Shown in pieces: positions 35,686-45,345 of a DNA stretch of 64,000 bases. The DNA is from an uncultured Bryobacterales bacterium (GTDB lineage: Bacteria > Acidobacteriota > Terriglobia > Bryobacterales > UBA6623). The stretch is taken from contig OX638379.1 in the NCBI GenBank assembly GCA_951813605.1, forward strand, positions 5,096,062 to 5,160,061. Reading direction: 5' to 3'. Position 1 is the first letter of the stretch; the number at the start of each line of letters is the position of its first letter. The notes beneath the pieces are model-generated. The model saw nothing but the letters and a program-made list of their open reading frames with translations, ran no database searches and was not told the origin of the DNA. The translations under genes and the position numbers were made by a program.

Positions 35686-36849
35686 GTGAACAATTGGAGA
35701 CGCAGGTACCTGCCGGTTCTGTGCGCCGCGGCGCTGTGCGGCTTCTCCTTTGCGCAATCGACTGCTGACGAAGCCATTGCCCGCGGGACGAGATTGCAGC
35801 GGGAAGGCGACCTTCAAGGAGCGCTGGCCGCGTTTCGCGACGCCGTGGAATCGGCTCCGCAGCGAATCGACGCGATCATGAGCCTGGCGGTCGCCTACCT
35901 GCACATAGGGAGACCGGCCGAAGCCATTCCGGGTTTGCGCAAGGCGCGCGAGTCGGTTCCCCGGCACCAGGGCGTGGCGTACTTTCTTGGACTCGCTTAC
36001 TTTCAGGTCCACAGGTACCGAGAAGCGCGCGAGGAGCTGGCCTGGGTCGTGCGGAGGCAGCCCGACAACAGCCAGGTTCGTCACTTGCATGGACTGTGCC
36101 TCCTGAAGCTGGGGGAGCTCGCGGAGGGAATCCAAGCTCTGGAAACGGTCGTCGGAGCTGACCCGGACAATCGGCAAGCCGTCTGTACGCTCGGTTCGGC
36201 CTATATCAGGGCGGGGCTCGTCGATCGGGCGGAGGCCTTGGTCAGTCAGCGCCTGCGGGACGACGAGACGCCCGAAGCCTCGTTGATCAAGGGTTCCCTG
36301 CATCTCGCGAGAAAGGACTACCAAAGCGCGCTGGCCGATTTCGAGCGCGCTCGAATCGGAAACGCCGCGCTGCCGACGCTGCACTCGCAGACAGGCGTGG
36401 CGCTGCTGTACGAAGGCCGCAGGGTGCGAGCGGCGGAAGAGTTCAGGGCCGAGCTCGCGAACAATCCAAGTGATTTCAATGCAAACGCTTTCCTCGGCTG
36501 GCTGGTCCAGCAGAATGGTGAATCGGAGCGAGCGCTGGATTTGCTACAAGCTGCCCACAGCCAGAACGAGTTCGACACCGGGGTGCAGTACCTGCTCGCG
36601 CAAGTGCACAGTTCCCGCGGGAGCTGGCGAGAGTCCGAGGCCCTGCTGGAAGAAGTCGTCACAGCACAGCCCGGATTCATTCCCGCCCACGTCATGCTTG
36701 CTCGTGCCTATGCCAAGCTCAATCGGACGGAGCGGTTCCGCGAGCGGCGAGCGATCATCGACAAGCTGAACGCGCAACAGCAGGAACGGGACTTGCAAGG
36801 TGTGGACCAGCTTTACGACGGATCCGTCCTCTCGATGCCGAAGCGGTGA
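35686..36849 (+). CDS. Exported TPR-repeat protein
   Basis: The 387-residue protein starts at GTG 35686 with a signal peptide ([15 protein letters not shown]). The body is about ten tetratricopeptide repeats, recognisable by the A-x-x-x-G/A and P spacing, as in [21 protein letters not shown] and [18 protein letters not shown] arrays bind other proteins. Its last four bases (GTGA) overlap the start of the following CRTAC1 gene, so the two are translationally coupled and probably form one periplasmic complex. Confidence 0.82.
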   Translation: MNNWRRRYLPVLCAAALCGFSFAQSTADEAIARGTRLQREGDLQGALAAFRDAVESAPQRIDAIMSLAVAYLHIGRPAEAIPGLRKARESVPRHQGVAYFLGLAYFQVHRYREAREELAWVVRRQPDNSQVRHLHGLCLLKLGELAEGIQALETVVGADPDNRQAVCTLGSAYIRAGLVDRAEALVSQRLRDDETPEASLIKGSLHLARKDYQSALADFERARIGNAALPTLHSQTGVALLYEGRRVRAAEEFRAELANNPSDFNANAFLGWLVQQNGESERALDLLQAAHSQNEFDTGVQYLLAQVHSSRGSWRESEALLEEVVTAQPGFIPAHVMLARAYAKLNRTERFRERRAIIDKLNAQQQERDLQGVDQLYDGSVLSMPKR

Positions 36850-38585
36850 CTCCCAACCTTGAAACTTCCCACGCAGAAGCCCGCATGAAATCGTCCGCAC
36901 CAGTGGCCCGAAGCGCGATTTGCGGGGCGTTTTTTGCCATGGCCGGGTTTCCCGGGCTCCCCGTGGCCGCGCAAATCGCAAGTGGCGCGGGCAGCGCCCC
37001 AATCCGGTTCGAGTCGATTCTTCCAGCCGAGAGCGGAATTCGGTGGGAACATGTCAACGGAATGTCCGACGAGCGCCACCTGCCGGAGACCGTCGGTGCC
37101 GGATGCGCCTTTCTTGACTTCAACAATGACGGCTGGATGGACGTTTACTTCGTCAACAGCGGCCCCTCGGATTTCTACCGGCCGATACGCCCGATCGCGA
37201 ACGCCCTGTACCGCAACAACCGGGACGGCACCTTCACTGACGTGACGGACGCCGCGGGCGTCCGGGGGGGCCAGTTCGGTATGGGCGCCGCGGCGGCGGA
37301 CTACGACGCCGACGGCGACACCGACTTGTTCGTGACTGCGTACGGACGGAACCTCCTGTTCAGGAATCGCGGGGACGGGAGCTTCGAGGAGGTTGCCGAG
37401 TCCGCGGGCCTTTACTCCGAGGGATGGTTCACCGATGCGGTGTGGTTCGACTACGATAACGATTCGCATCTGGACCTGTTCGTTTCAGGATTCGTTTCCT
37501 ACAGCCTCACGGAGTCCAAGTACTGCGGTGACAACCAGGCTGGCCGGAGGCACTACTGCATTCCGCGCTCCTTCCGTCCCACGCGCTGCCTCCTATACCG
37601 CAACAACGGAGACGGCACGTTTCGCGACGAGAGCGAGAGTTCCGGGATCTCGCGGGTGGGCAGCAAGGCGTTTGGCGCGGTCGCGACGGACATCAACCGG
37701 GACGGTTCGCTCGATCTCTTCGTTGCCAACGACACGATCCAGAACTTTCTCTTCGTGAACCAAGGCGACGGTACCTTTTTCGAGCAGGGCCTGCTCTTGG
37801 GGGTGGCCTACAGCGACGCGGGCACCGCGCGTTCCGGCATGGGCGTCGACGCTGCGGACTATGACGGCGACGGCTGGCAGGACCTGTTTGTCGCGAACAT
37901 CGACCAGGAGATGTTCAGCCTCTACAAGAACCTGCAAGGGGACGATTTCGTCGACGCGTCCCTTGAAGTGCGCAGGGAGACGCGGCTTTACAGCGGGTGG
38001 GGGCTCCGCTTCTTCGACTTCGACAACGATGGCGATCCGGACCTGGTGCTCGCCAACGGGCATCCAGACGACATGATCGGCCTCTTCAAGCCGCTCGTCA
38101 GCTACAAGCAGGAGTTGCTCCTTTTCGAGAACACCGGCAGTGACTTCCTCAATGTCAGCGACAGCGCGGGCGAAGTGTTCAACGGAGAGTACGCCTCGCG
38201 CGGCTTGGCGGTCGGCGACTATGACAATGACGGCGACGGGGACGTTCTGGTGTCCAACAACGGCGCCGCGCCGCTGCTGCTAAGGAACGGGACAGCTCGG
38301 GGGAACAATTGGATCGGCCTGCGCCTCGTCGCGACCCGCAGCAACCCAGAGGCGTACGGGGCCGTGGTCTCCTGGAGCGCCGGCGGGACGGAGCGCAGCC
38401 GATTCCGCACGAGCGGGGGCAGCTTCCTTTCTTCGCACGACCCGCGGGAGATCCTCGGGCTCGGCGCCGCTTCCGAGGCAGAATGGATTGAAGTCCGCTG
38501 GCCGGGAGGCCCGGTCGATCGCCTGGAGGGCGTGGCCGCGGGAGACTATCTCGAGATCCGCGAAGGCGAGGGCATCGCGGACTGA
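36846..38585 (+). CDS. CRTAC1-type FG-GAP/VCBS repeat protein, second copy
   Basis: The 579-residue protein has an N-terminal signal (from M14, 36885: [19 protein letters not shown]) and a calcium-binding FG-GAP propeller. Repeats such as [15 protein letters not shown] and [18 protein letters not shown] recur, with an ASPIC/UnbV-like end ([20 protein letters not shown]). It is a diverged paralogue of the minus-strand CRTAC1 gene. The start GTG 36846 overlaps the TPR stop; ATG 36885 is the alternative that begins at the signal peptide. A cysteine/histidine segment ([16 protein letters not shown]) is shared in form with the other copy. Confidence 0.9.
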   Translation: MTPNLETSHAEARMKSSAPVARSAICGAFFAMAGFPGLPVAAQIASGAGSAPIRFESILPAESGIRWEHVNGMSDERHLPETVGAGCAFLDFNNDGWMDVYFVNSGPSDFYRPIRPIANALYRNNRDGTFTDVTDAAGVRGGQFGMGAAAADYDADGDTDLFVTAYGRNLLFRNRGDGSFEEVAESAGLYSEGWFTDAVWFDYDNDSHLDLFVSGFVSYSLTESKYCGDNQAGRRHYCIPRSFRPTRCLLYRNNGDGTFRDESESSGISRVGSKAFGAVATDINRDGSLDLFVANDTIQNFLFVNQGDGTFFEQGLLLGVAYSDAGTARSGMGVDAADYDGDGWQDLFVANIDQEMFSLYKNLQGDDFVDASLEVRRETRLYSGWGLRFFDFDNDGDPDLVLANGHPDDMIGLFKPLVSYKQELLLFENTGSDFLNVSDSAGEVFNGEYASRGLAVGDYDNDGDGDVLVSNNGAAPLLLRNGTARGNNWIGLRLVATRSNPEAYGAVVSWSAGGTERSRFRTSGGSFLSSHDPREILGLGAASEAEWIEVRWPGGPVDRLEGVAAGDYLEIREGEGIAD

Positions 38586-38632
38586 ACTCTCCGGCGGAGA
38601 TGCGGACCGCTGGTGTAATCTGAAATTCGACT

Positions 38633-39235
38633 ATGTTCGGCAGTGGCGAGCGCAAGAGGCTGCAGCGGGAGCACCGAAATACCGGTCGACTTCCGCCGGG
38701 GCAGTCGCTCACCCTCAAGTGGCCGGTGCTGCATGTGGGCGCGGTCCCTGCATTTGACCCGGCTTCGTGGCGGTTCTACGTGGAAGGCCTTGTTGAACGA
38801 CCCTTCGAACTGAGCTGGGAGGAGTTTCAATCGCTGCCGCGCGTGCGGGTACAGGCGGACTTCCATTGCGTGACCACTTGGAGCAAGTTCGACAATGTGT
38901 GGGAAGGCGTGTCCTTGAGCACGATCGTCGAACGGGCCAAGCCAACCCCCGCGGCGCGCTATGTGATCCAGCACTGTGACGGCGGGTACACTACGAATGC
39001 CCCGCTCGACGATTTGCTGCGGGACAATGTGCTGCTGGCTGACACGCACAGCCCGGAGCCTCTCACCCCCGAGCATGGCGGCCCCTTGCGCATGATCATT
39101 CCTCACTTGTACGCGTGGAAGAGCGCGAAGTGGATCCGCGGTCTGGAATTCGTGAAACGGGACCGCGCCGGCTATTGGGAGGAGCGCGGTTACCACATGT
39201 ACGGCGACCCCTCCCACGAAGAGCGCTTCCGCTAA
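38633..39235 (+). CDS. Molybdopterin-dependent oxidoreductase, sulfite-oxidase-like domain
   Basis: The 200-residue protein is the stand-alone oxidoreductase-molybdopterin domain of the sulfite oxidase/YedY (MsrP) family. The cysteine in DFHCVTTWSKFDN (C79) is the expected molybdenum ligand. The pterin-contacting IIPHLYAWKSAKWI block is present. No signal peptide or heme-binding MsrQ partner is seen, so it appears cytoplasmic and its electron acceptor is unknown. Substrate cannot be predicted. The next small gene follows after 10 bases in the same direction. Confidence 0.88.
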   Translation: MFGSGERKRLQREHRNTGRLPPGQSLTLKWPVLHVGAVPAFDPASWRFYVEGLVERPFELSWEEFQSLPRVRVQADFHCVTTWSKFDNVWEGVSLSTIVERAKPTPAARYVIQHCDGGYTTNAPLDDLLRDNVLLADTHSPEPLTPEHGGPLRMIIPHLYAWKSAKWIRGLEFVKRDRAGYWEERGYHMYGDPSHEERFR

Positions 39236-39245
39236 GTCTGCCCCG

Positions 39246-39665
39246 ATGCTCAGGCAACTCTTCCGCTTGCGGCGCGGCAGGCGCAGGGCCGCAGCGCCCG
39301 AACTCCGGGGCCGCCCTCCAATCCGGCGCGAGAAAATCTACGCGGCAGATAGCGGCTACGTCTATCAGTACACGTACGAAGGCTACCGGCCTGCCACACG
39401 CGCCAAGGTCGATGGCTGGGAGTTCGTCTTCCGCTGTACGACGGATCGGGCCGCGCATTTTCCGATCAGCGTGTTCGCTCCTGCCGAGAGCTTCTCCGAC
39501 TGGGAGCGGCGCTTTGATCGCGAGCTGAACCAAGTCGAGCGCTACGCGATCATCAAGATGCGCCTGTTCGAGATCCTTGATGAGTTTGAGCGAATCTCGA
39601 GCGACCTCGACGAAGTGCTAACGCCGGAACAGGTCGAGCGCCAGGTCGAAGCGCTGGACCTATGA
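39246..39665 (+). CDS. Unknown 139-residue protein
   Basis: The protein starts with a very basic segment (RLRRGRRRAAAPELRGR) followed by a compact beta-rich domain with aromatic residues (YVYQYTYEGYRPA, WEFVFRCTTDR). It ends in a long acidic helix (ERISSDLDEVLTPEQVERQ). No signal peptide or membrane segment. I do not recognise the family. Its spacing of 10 bases after the molybdopterin protein suggests a partner role. Its stop overlaps an ATG (39662) of the DUF885 frame as ATGA, although the more likely DUF885 start is 39692. Confidence 0.65.
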   Translation: MLRQLFRLRRGRRRAAAPELRGRPPIRREKIYAADSGYVYQYTYEGYRPATRAKVDGWEFVFRCTTDRAAHFPISVFAPAESFSDWERRFDRELNQVERYAIIKMRLFEILDEFERISSDLDEVLTPEQVERQVEALDL

Positions 39666-39679
39666 TCGGCCTCGGCACC

Positions 39680-39685
39680 TACAAT
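39680..39685 (+). promoter_or_regulatory. -10-like box, leaderless-type, for the DUF885 peptidase
   Basis: TACAAT ends 6 bases before ATG 39692. This internal promoter, and the lipoprotein signal starting there, both support 39692 as the true start. Confidence 0.45.
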
Positions 39686-39691
39686 GGGCGC

Positions 39692-41410
39692 ATGAGACTT
39701 CGCGCCAGCGGGCTCCTTGCAGCGATCTTGGCCGTGTCTTGCTCGACGGTGCCGCCCTCGCAGGACGCTGACTTCGTCGCTCTTGCCGACGGATACATTG
39801 AGGAGCTGCTCGATCGGTATCCAGAATTCGCGACCGCGCTTGGCGACCACCGGTACGACGGACGTCTCAACGACTACACGGCCGACGGAGTCGCCGCAGC
39901 CATTGCTTGGAACAAGCGCTACTTGGAGTCGTTGGAAACCATCGATCCGTCCCGGCTCTCACCCGCCAACGCCGTGGACTTCGAGATATTGAACAACGAG
40001 CTTCGCTACAGCATCTGGTCGGGCGAGCAGTTGCGCGAGCACACTTGGAATCCCATGCGCTACGGCGTCGGCGACGCCCTGTACGCCCTACTGGCAAGAG
40101 AATTCGCACCGCTGGAAGACAGACTCGCGAGCCTCAAGCAACGGCTGGAGGGCGTATCGGCGGTGTTCGACGCGGCGCGGGCCAACCTCGAGAATCCGCC
40201 ACGCATCCACACCGAAACGGCAATCCGTCAGAACGCAGGGGTGATTTCCCTGATACGGGATGAATTGGACACGTTCCTCGACGAGGCGCCGCGCATGGAA
40301 GAGGAACTCGCTTCCGCGAGGGAATCCGCCATAGAAGAGCTGGAGGCATACGGCCGCTGGCTGCAGGAAGACCTGCTGCCTCGTTCAAGCGGCGATTTTC
40401 GGATCGGCGAGGAGAAGTATCGAACAAAGCTCGCGTTCACGCTGCATTCGGATCTTTCGATGGAGGAAATTCTCGCCAGAGCGCAACGGAGGCTCGCGGA
40501 ATTGCAGGACGAGCTGTACGAGACGGCGCTCCCGCTCTATCGCGAACGTGCTGCCGGCACAGCTGACGACACAGACCGCACGGCGGTCGTTCGGGCGGTC
40601 CTTGACAGCTTGGCCGATTCGCATCCGACCGACACGTCGATCGTGGACGACGCCCGGCGATCTCTCGAGGAGGTCACCGCGTTCACCCAGGACAACGGCC
40701 TCGTGACGGTTCCCGACGAGCCACTGCGGATCATCGTGATGCCGGAATTCCGCCGCGGTGTCTCCACTGCCTACTGCGATTCGCCGGGCCCGCTCGAGAA
40801 GAACGGGGAGACCTTCTACGCGATATCGCCGACACCGGAGGATTGGACGCCAGAACGCAAGCTATCGTTCTACCGCGAATACAACGACTACATGCTGCAA
40901 GACCTTACCGTCCACGAGGCGATACCCGGCCACTACCTGCAGATAGCCCACTCGAATCGCATGAAGGCGCCGACGATGGTCCGCTCCATCTTCTACTCCG
41001 GCAGCTTTGTCGAAGGGTGGGCCGTGTATGCCGAACAGGTGATGGCGGAGCACGGATACGGCGGGGCCCGTTTCAAGATGCAGCAGTTGAAGATGCTGAC
41101 GCGCGCCGTCATCAATGCCATCCTCGACCAGAAGATTCACGCCGGCTTGATGACCGAGGAGAAAGCCATGGAGATGATGCTTCAGGAGGGTTTTCAGGAA
41201 GACGGCGAAGCGGCGGGCAAGTGGATCCGGGCGCAGCTGACCTCCGCCCAGCTCTCGACGTACTTCGTCGGAATCGCGGAGCACAACGACATCCGGCGGG
41301 CGTGGGTCGAGCAAAACGGGCCCATCGAGGATTGGAAGGCATATCACGACACGGTGCTGTCCTACGGTTCCCCGCCAGCAAAGTTCGTGCGGGGCCTGCT
41401 GGGGCTATAG
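39692..41410 (+). CDS. DUF885 family exported metallopeptidase-like lipoprotein
   Basis: The 572-residue protein has a lipoprotein signal (LLAAILAVSC, cysteine 17). It contains the DUF885 zinc-site motif HEAIPGH at 408-414 and then FVEGWAVYAEQVMAE, whose glutamates resemble a third metal ligand. The N-terminal half carries the family's YPEFATALGDHRYDG segment. DUF885 proteins are related to zinc peptidases, probably active on periplasmic peptides; the substrate is unknown. ATG 39662 would add ten residues and overlap the previous gene. TatT follows after 4 bases. Confidence 0.9.
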   Translation: MRLRASGLLAAILAVSCSTVPPSQDADFVALADGYIEELLDRYPEFATALGDHRYDGRLNDYTADGVAAAIAWNKRYLESLETIDPSRLSPANAVDFEILNNELRYSIWSGEQLREHTWNPMRYGVGDALYALLAREFAPLEDRLASLKQRLEGVSAVFDAARANLENPPRIHTETAIRQNAGVISLIRDELDTFLDEAPRMEEELASARESAIEELEAYGRWLQEDLLPRSSGDFRIGEEKYRTKLAFTLHSDLSMEEILARAQRRLAELQDELYETALPLYRERAAGTADDTDRTAVVRAVLDSLADSHPTDTSIVDDARRSLEEVTAFTQDNGLVTVPDEPLRIIVMPEFRRGVSTAYCDSPGPLEKNGETFYAISPTPEDWTPERKLSFYREYNDYMLQDLTVHEAIPGHYLQIAHSNRMKAPTMVRSIFYSGSFVEGWAVYAEQVMAEHGYGGARFKMQQLKMLTRAVINAILDQKIHAGLMTEEKAMEMMLQEGFQEDGEAAGKWIRAQLTSAQLSTYFVGIAEHNDIRRAWVEQNGPIEDWKAYHDTVLSYGSPPAKFVRGLLGL

Positions 41411-41414
41411 CTCA

Positions 41415-42377
41415 ATGAGTTACGGGGGGCTCGTGTCCTGCAAGATCCGGCCGTCCAACGCGGCCGGGGAGTCCAAGCGGCCGTCCGTGACCGCTGTAGG
41501 GCTGCTGGCCTGCGGTCTGGTCGGATCCGCTTGTTCCGTCAAGAAATTCGCCGTGCGGCAGGTGGGCGACGCGCTCTCATCGGGCACTTCCGTCTACGAG
41601 ACAGACCCGGACGTGGAGTTGGTGGGCGGGGCGTTGCCATTCAGCCTGAAGTTGGTGGAGAGCCTCCTCGATGTGACGCCTCGGCACCGCGGCCTGCTGC
41701 TCACCGCAGCGAAGGGCTTCACCCTGTATTCCCTTGCGTACGTCGATTCGGAAGGCGAGGTTCTCGTGGAGGAGGACTTCGAGCGCGGGACAGCCCTCAA
41801 GGAGCGGGCCAAGCGGTTGTACTTGCGCGCACTCGGGTTTGGCACGCGGGCGCTCGAGACTGCGTATCCCGGCATAACTGAGCAAGTCCGGCTGACGCCC
41901 CGTGACGCGGCGGCCCGCGTCCGGGCGAAGGATGTCGAACTTCTGTACTGGGCCGCAGCGGCCTTGGGCCTTTCGATCTCGACCGATCCGACGGATCCCC
42001 GCATGGTCCTGCGGCTCGCCGAGGTGGAGGCGCTGCTAAATCGCGCCTTGGATCTCGACGAGAGCTGGGACCGGGGATCGCTGCACGAGTTTCGGCTGCG
42101 CTTGGAGTCCTCCAAGCCGGGCGGCGGCGACTCAACTGTCATGGAGCGCAGCTTTCGCCGCGCGCTAGACCTGTCCGGGGGCGAGCGTGCCGGCCTTTAC
42201 CTTTCCTACGCAGAGGCGATTGCCGTTCCCTCGCAGGACCGCGCGTTGTTCAGCGAAATGATCGGCAAGGCGCTCGCCGTGGACGCTGATCAGTACGAAC
42301 CTTACCGGCTGTTGAACCATCTCGCGCACCGTCGCGCGCGCTGGTTGCGTTCGCGCGTGGACGATTTGTTCTTTTGA
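41415..42377 (+). CDS. TRAP-associated TatT-family lipoprotein (orphan)
   Basis: The 320-residue protein matches the TatT component of some TRAP transporters. It has a lipobox-like GSAC (C40), then SVKKFAVRQVGDAL, and the LVGGALPFSLKLVESLL block, followed by helical hairpins like irregular TPRs. TatT forms a periplasmic trimer that passes hydrophobic ligands to a partner binding protein. No TRAP membrane or P-type binding gene lies nearby, so its partner is elsewhere or it acts alone. The n-region before the signal is long; GTG 41487 would give a shorter, more normal lipoprotein signal. Confidence 0.8.
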   Translation: MSYGGLVSCKIRPSNAAGESKRPSVTAVGLLACGLVGSACSVKKFAVRQVGDALSSGTSVYETDPDVELVGGALPFSLKLVESLLDVTPRHRGLLLTAAKGFTLYSLAYVDSEGEVLVEEDFERGTALKERAKRLYLRALGFGTRALETAYPGITEQVRLTPRDAAARVRAKDVELLYWAAAALGLSISTDPTDPRMVLRLAEVEALLNRALDLDESWDRGSLHEFRLRLESSKPGGGDSTVMERSFRRALDLSGGERAGLYLSYAEAIAVPSQDRALFSEMIGKALAVDADQYEPYRLLNHLAHRRARWLRSRVDDLFF

Positions 42378-42860
42378 TTGGTACCGACGGCAGCGGTGGA
42401 TTCTGATTGTCCTTCGGTCCGCTCACGGCGGACTCGCGCGAACCGGCGAGCTGGCTTGGCCATGCAACGGCTACGGTGCGAGTAGGGTGCGCCGGGAGCC
42501 GTGGGCGCCGCGCGCCAAGAGTCCCGGCATCTATCTTGTTTTCATCTTGCGCTTCAGCGGCGTCTTGGCCCCACTTGCGGACTCTCAAAGAATATTAGCC
42601 ACACGTGCGGCACGCTATCCGGGGAAGCGATCCCCTCCGCAGCCCCCAAGTATCGTTCCTCCGACCGATAGCCCAACGCCGGATTCCCGACCCCGCCAGC
42701 GAGCGGTCCCCGTCAGGAACAAGGGACTGGAAGGCCTTGGACCTTGTGCCTCAGGATGCGGATCACGGATTGTTTTCCGCATGCTCTCTCGAATGCGTAC
42801 ACTCCGGCCTTGCAGCGAAGCAATTGTCTTGGCTTCGCCTTGACACCGGCCGCGTTTTTC

Positions 42861-42889
42861 TTGACGCAATCTGCTTGATCGGATAGAGT
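42861..42889 (+). promoter_or_regulatory. Sigma-70-like promoter upstream of the first DUF1592 gene
   Basis: TTGACG (42861-42866), a 17-base spacer and TAGAGT (42884-42889) precede the gene by about 47 bases. Confidence 0.5.
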
Positions 42890-42924
42890 GGCCTTGGAAA
42901 CTTGGGCCGGAGGGTCGCCCAACG

Positions 42925-42930
42925 TAAGAT
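42925..42930 (+). promoter_or_regulatory. -10-like box, leaderless-type, for the first DUF1592 gene
   Basis: TAAGAT ends 6 bases before GTG 42937, an alternative to the longer-leader promoter just upstream. Confidence 0.35.
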
Positions 42931-42936
42931 ACTGCG

Positions 42937-45345
42937 GTGGCGGAATGTCGTGACAAGGTCTTGCGAAGCTGCTGTAGATGCGTCTCCGTCGTCAGCCTGT
43001 CCCTAGCGTTCTGCCTGCTGATTGGGCTGCCTGTAAGCTCTGCGCAACTGATTCTTGCACCTGCTGCCGCCACGGAGCAGGGGCTTGCTTCGACTCCTCG
43101 AAAGGTCCTTGACCGTTACTGCGTTGCCTGCCACGGCGAGCAGTTGGCAACGGCCGGCCTGCGGCTTGACTCGGCCGATATCGCGCATATCGGCAGCGAC
43201 CCCGAGACGTGGGAGCATGTGGTCCATAAGCTCCGGACCGGAATCATGCCTCCCGCAGGAATGCCGCAGCCTCCCGGAGCAGACCGCCGGTCGCTCCTCG
43301 ACTGGCTGGAAGCCTCGCTTGACGAAGCGGCGGCAGAGAATCCGAATCCAGGCAGGACGGAGGCTTTGCGCCGTCTCAACCGCACCGAGTATGGGAACGC
43401 GATTCGGGATCTTCTTGCCATCGAAATCGATGTGAATTCCCTGCTGCCCCACGACGAGAGCGGACACGGATTTGACAATGTGAACGTCGGCGATCTGTCT
43501 CCGACTCTTCTGGGCCGATACATCACCGCTGCGCAGAGAATCAGCCGCGTGGCGGTCGGCGGCAGCGCTTCCGCGCCCCAAACCGATATCGTTCGCGTCA
43601 AGCCGGACTTCACGCAGGAACGGCATTTGCCGGGCCTGCCGATAGGGAGTCGTGGGGGCGTCGCGTTTCCGTTCGTGTTCCTTCAATCCGGCCAGTATGA
43701 AGTCCAGATTTGGCTGTCGCGCAACAGGAACGAAGAAATCGAGGGGCTCAGTAGACCGCATGACGTCCACCTCATTCTCGACCGGGAGCTCGTGCAGAGA
43801 TTTACCGTCGCCCCGCCCGCAGACCGCTTCGACCACTCGCAGGTGGACAAGCACCTCAAGGTGCGTTTGAATGTGACCGCCGGACCGCACGACTTGGCTG
43901 TGACCTTCCCCAATACCCAGGCGTCGCTCCTCGAGACGATGCGGCAGCCGACCCAATCGCGCTTCAACATGCACCGGCACCCCCGTACTGCTCCGGCGGT
44001 GTTCCAAGTTTCGATCACTGGCCCGCACAAGGGGCGGAGCCCAGGCGACACGCCGAGCCGAAGGCGGCTGTTCTCGTGCCGGCCTGCCGTTCCGGCCGAG
44101 GAGGAACACTGCGCCGGCGAGATTCTTTCCACGCTCGTGCGACGCGCCTATCGCAGGCCGATCACGAAAGCCGATTTAGCCGGGCCGATGGCCTTTTACC
44201 GGAAAGGCCGGTCCGAGGGGGATTTCGACGTGGGCCTGGAGAAGGCGCTCACAGCAGTGCTAGTGAGCCCGGAATTCCTGTTTCGCACGGAGACGGACCA
44301 CCGCAGCTCGGCACCGAACCGGGCTTTTCGTATCAGCGATATTGAACTCGCATCGCGCCTCTCCTTCTTTCTTTGGAGCAGCATTCCCGACGACGCGTTG
44401 CTGGATGCCGCGGCACGGGGCGAGCTCAGCCGCCCGCAGGTGCTCGAGAGGCAGGCTCGGAGAATGCTGGCCGATCCGCGCTCCTCGAATCTCGCCACGA
44501 ACTTCGCCGGACAGTGGCTCAATTTGGGAAAGCTGGAATCGTTCTCGCCCAATGCGAGGCTCTTCCCCGACTTCGATGACAACCTTCGCCGCGCCTTCCG
44601 CGAAGAGACGGAGCGCTTCGTGGACAGCGTTTTTCGCGAGAACCGAAGCGTGCTTGACCTGATCAGCGCGGACTATACATTTCTAAACGAGCGATTGGCC
44701 AAGCACTACCGGGTTCCCGGAATCTACGGAAGCAGGTTCCGGCGCGTTGCACTGGGAGAGGGGAGCAGGCGTGGCGGCTTGCTCCGCCACGGCAGCGTGT
44801 TGACGGTGACTTCGTATCCGACGCGCACGTCGCCTGTCTTGCGAGGGACGTGGATTCTGGAAAACATCTTCGGAGCCCCGCCGCCCCCGCCGCCCCCCAA
44901 CGTCCCGACGCTCGACAATTCGGTTTCCGCTTCGCTGCCGATGCGCCAAAGACTGAGCGCTCACCGGGCCAATCCCGCGTGCGCGAGCTGCCACGAGACG
45001 CTCGACCCCATAGGATTCGCGATGGAGAATTTCGACGCGCTCGGTCGCTGGAGGGACTACGAGGACGGTGTGCCTGTGGACGCATCGGGGGGCCTCCCGG
45101 GGGCTAGTGAGTCCGATGTCGGCGTCGGCGGCCTCGAGAACAGCCTTCTGGCACGGCCGGAGCTGTTCGCCGGGACATTGACCAGGAAACTGCTGACATT
45201 CGCGCTCGGGCGCGGGGTCGAGTACTTCGACGCCCCCGCGATCCGGAAAATACTGCGCGAGGCTGAGCCCGGCGGCTATCGCTTCTCGGCGCTCGTACTG
45301 GGTATCGTGAAAAGCGTGCCGTTCCAGATGAGGAGACCCACATGA
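42937..45345 (+). CDS. DUF1592-type multi-domain cytochrome-like protein, copy 1
   Basis: The 802-residue exported protein has a hydrophobic signal region (SLAFCLLIGLPVSSA) and a planctomycete-type heme motif CVACH (62-66). Further along come LRRLNRTEYGNAIRDL (DUF1587-like), YFLWSSIPDDALL-type DUF1592, TSYPTRTSPVLRGTWIL (DUF1588) and ELFAGTLTRKLLTFALGRG (DUF1585). A second heme motif CASCH is near 682-686. The function of this family is unknown; a periplasmic c-type cytochrome joined to binding domains is the usual view. The GTG start at 42937 is preceded by two possible promoters. Its stop overlaps the following DUF1552 gene as ATGA. Confidence 0.93.
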   Translation: MAECRDKVLRSCCRCVSVVSLSLAFCLLIGLPVSSAQLILAPAAATEQGLASTPRKVLDRYCVACHGEQLATAGLRLDSADIAHIGSDPETWEHVVHKLRTGIMPPAGMPQPPGADRRSLLDWLEASLDEAAAENPNPGRTEALRRLNRTEYGNAIRDLLAIEIDVNSLLPHDESGHGFDNVNVGDLSPTLLGRYITAAQRISRVAVGGSASAPQTDIVRVKPDFTQERHLPGLPIGSRGGVAFPFVFLQSGQYEVQIWLSRNRNEEIEGLSRPHDVHLILDRELVQRFTVAPPADRFDHSQVDKHLKVRLNVTAGPHDLAVTFPNTQASLLETMRQPTQSRFNMHRHPRTAPAVFQVSITGPHKGRSPGDTPSRRRLFSCRPAVPAEEEHCAGEILSTLVRRAYRRPITKADLAGPMAFYRKGRSEGDFDVGLEKALTAVLVSPEFLFRTETDHRSSAPNRAFRISDIELASRLSFFLWSSIPDDALLDAAARGELSRPQVLERQARRMLADPRSSNLATNFAGQWLNLGKLESFSPNARLFPDFDDNLRRAFREETERFVDSVFRENRSVLDLISADYTFLNERLAKHYRVPGIYGSRFRRVALGEGSRRGGLLRHGSVLTVTSYPTRTSPVLRGTWILENIFGAPPPPPPPNVPTLDNSVSASLPMRQRLSAHRANPACASCHETLDPIGFAMENFDALGRWRDYEDGVPVDASGGLPGASESDVGVGGLENSLLARPELFAGTLTRKLLTFALGRGVEYFDAPAIRKILREAEPGGYRFSALVLGIVKSVPFQMRRPT

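Larger units (their letters stand above)
42378..42936. other. Long non-coding upstream region of the first DUF1592 operon
   Basis: About 560 bases separate tatT from the DUF1592 gene. No gene in this stretch is convincing. The right end holds TTGACG-17-TAGAGT (42861-42889) and a second -10-like box (42925-42930). The rest shows no clear repeat. Confidence 0.5.

Noticed and set aside
42378-42936. A gene in the 560-base gap before DUF1592 copy 1
   Set aside because: Open frames on both strands show no family motifs. The promoter-like elements at the right end explain the gap better.
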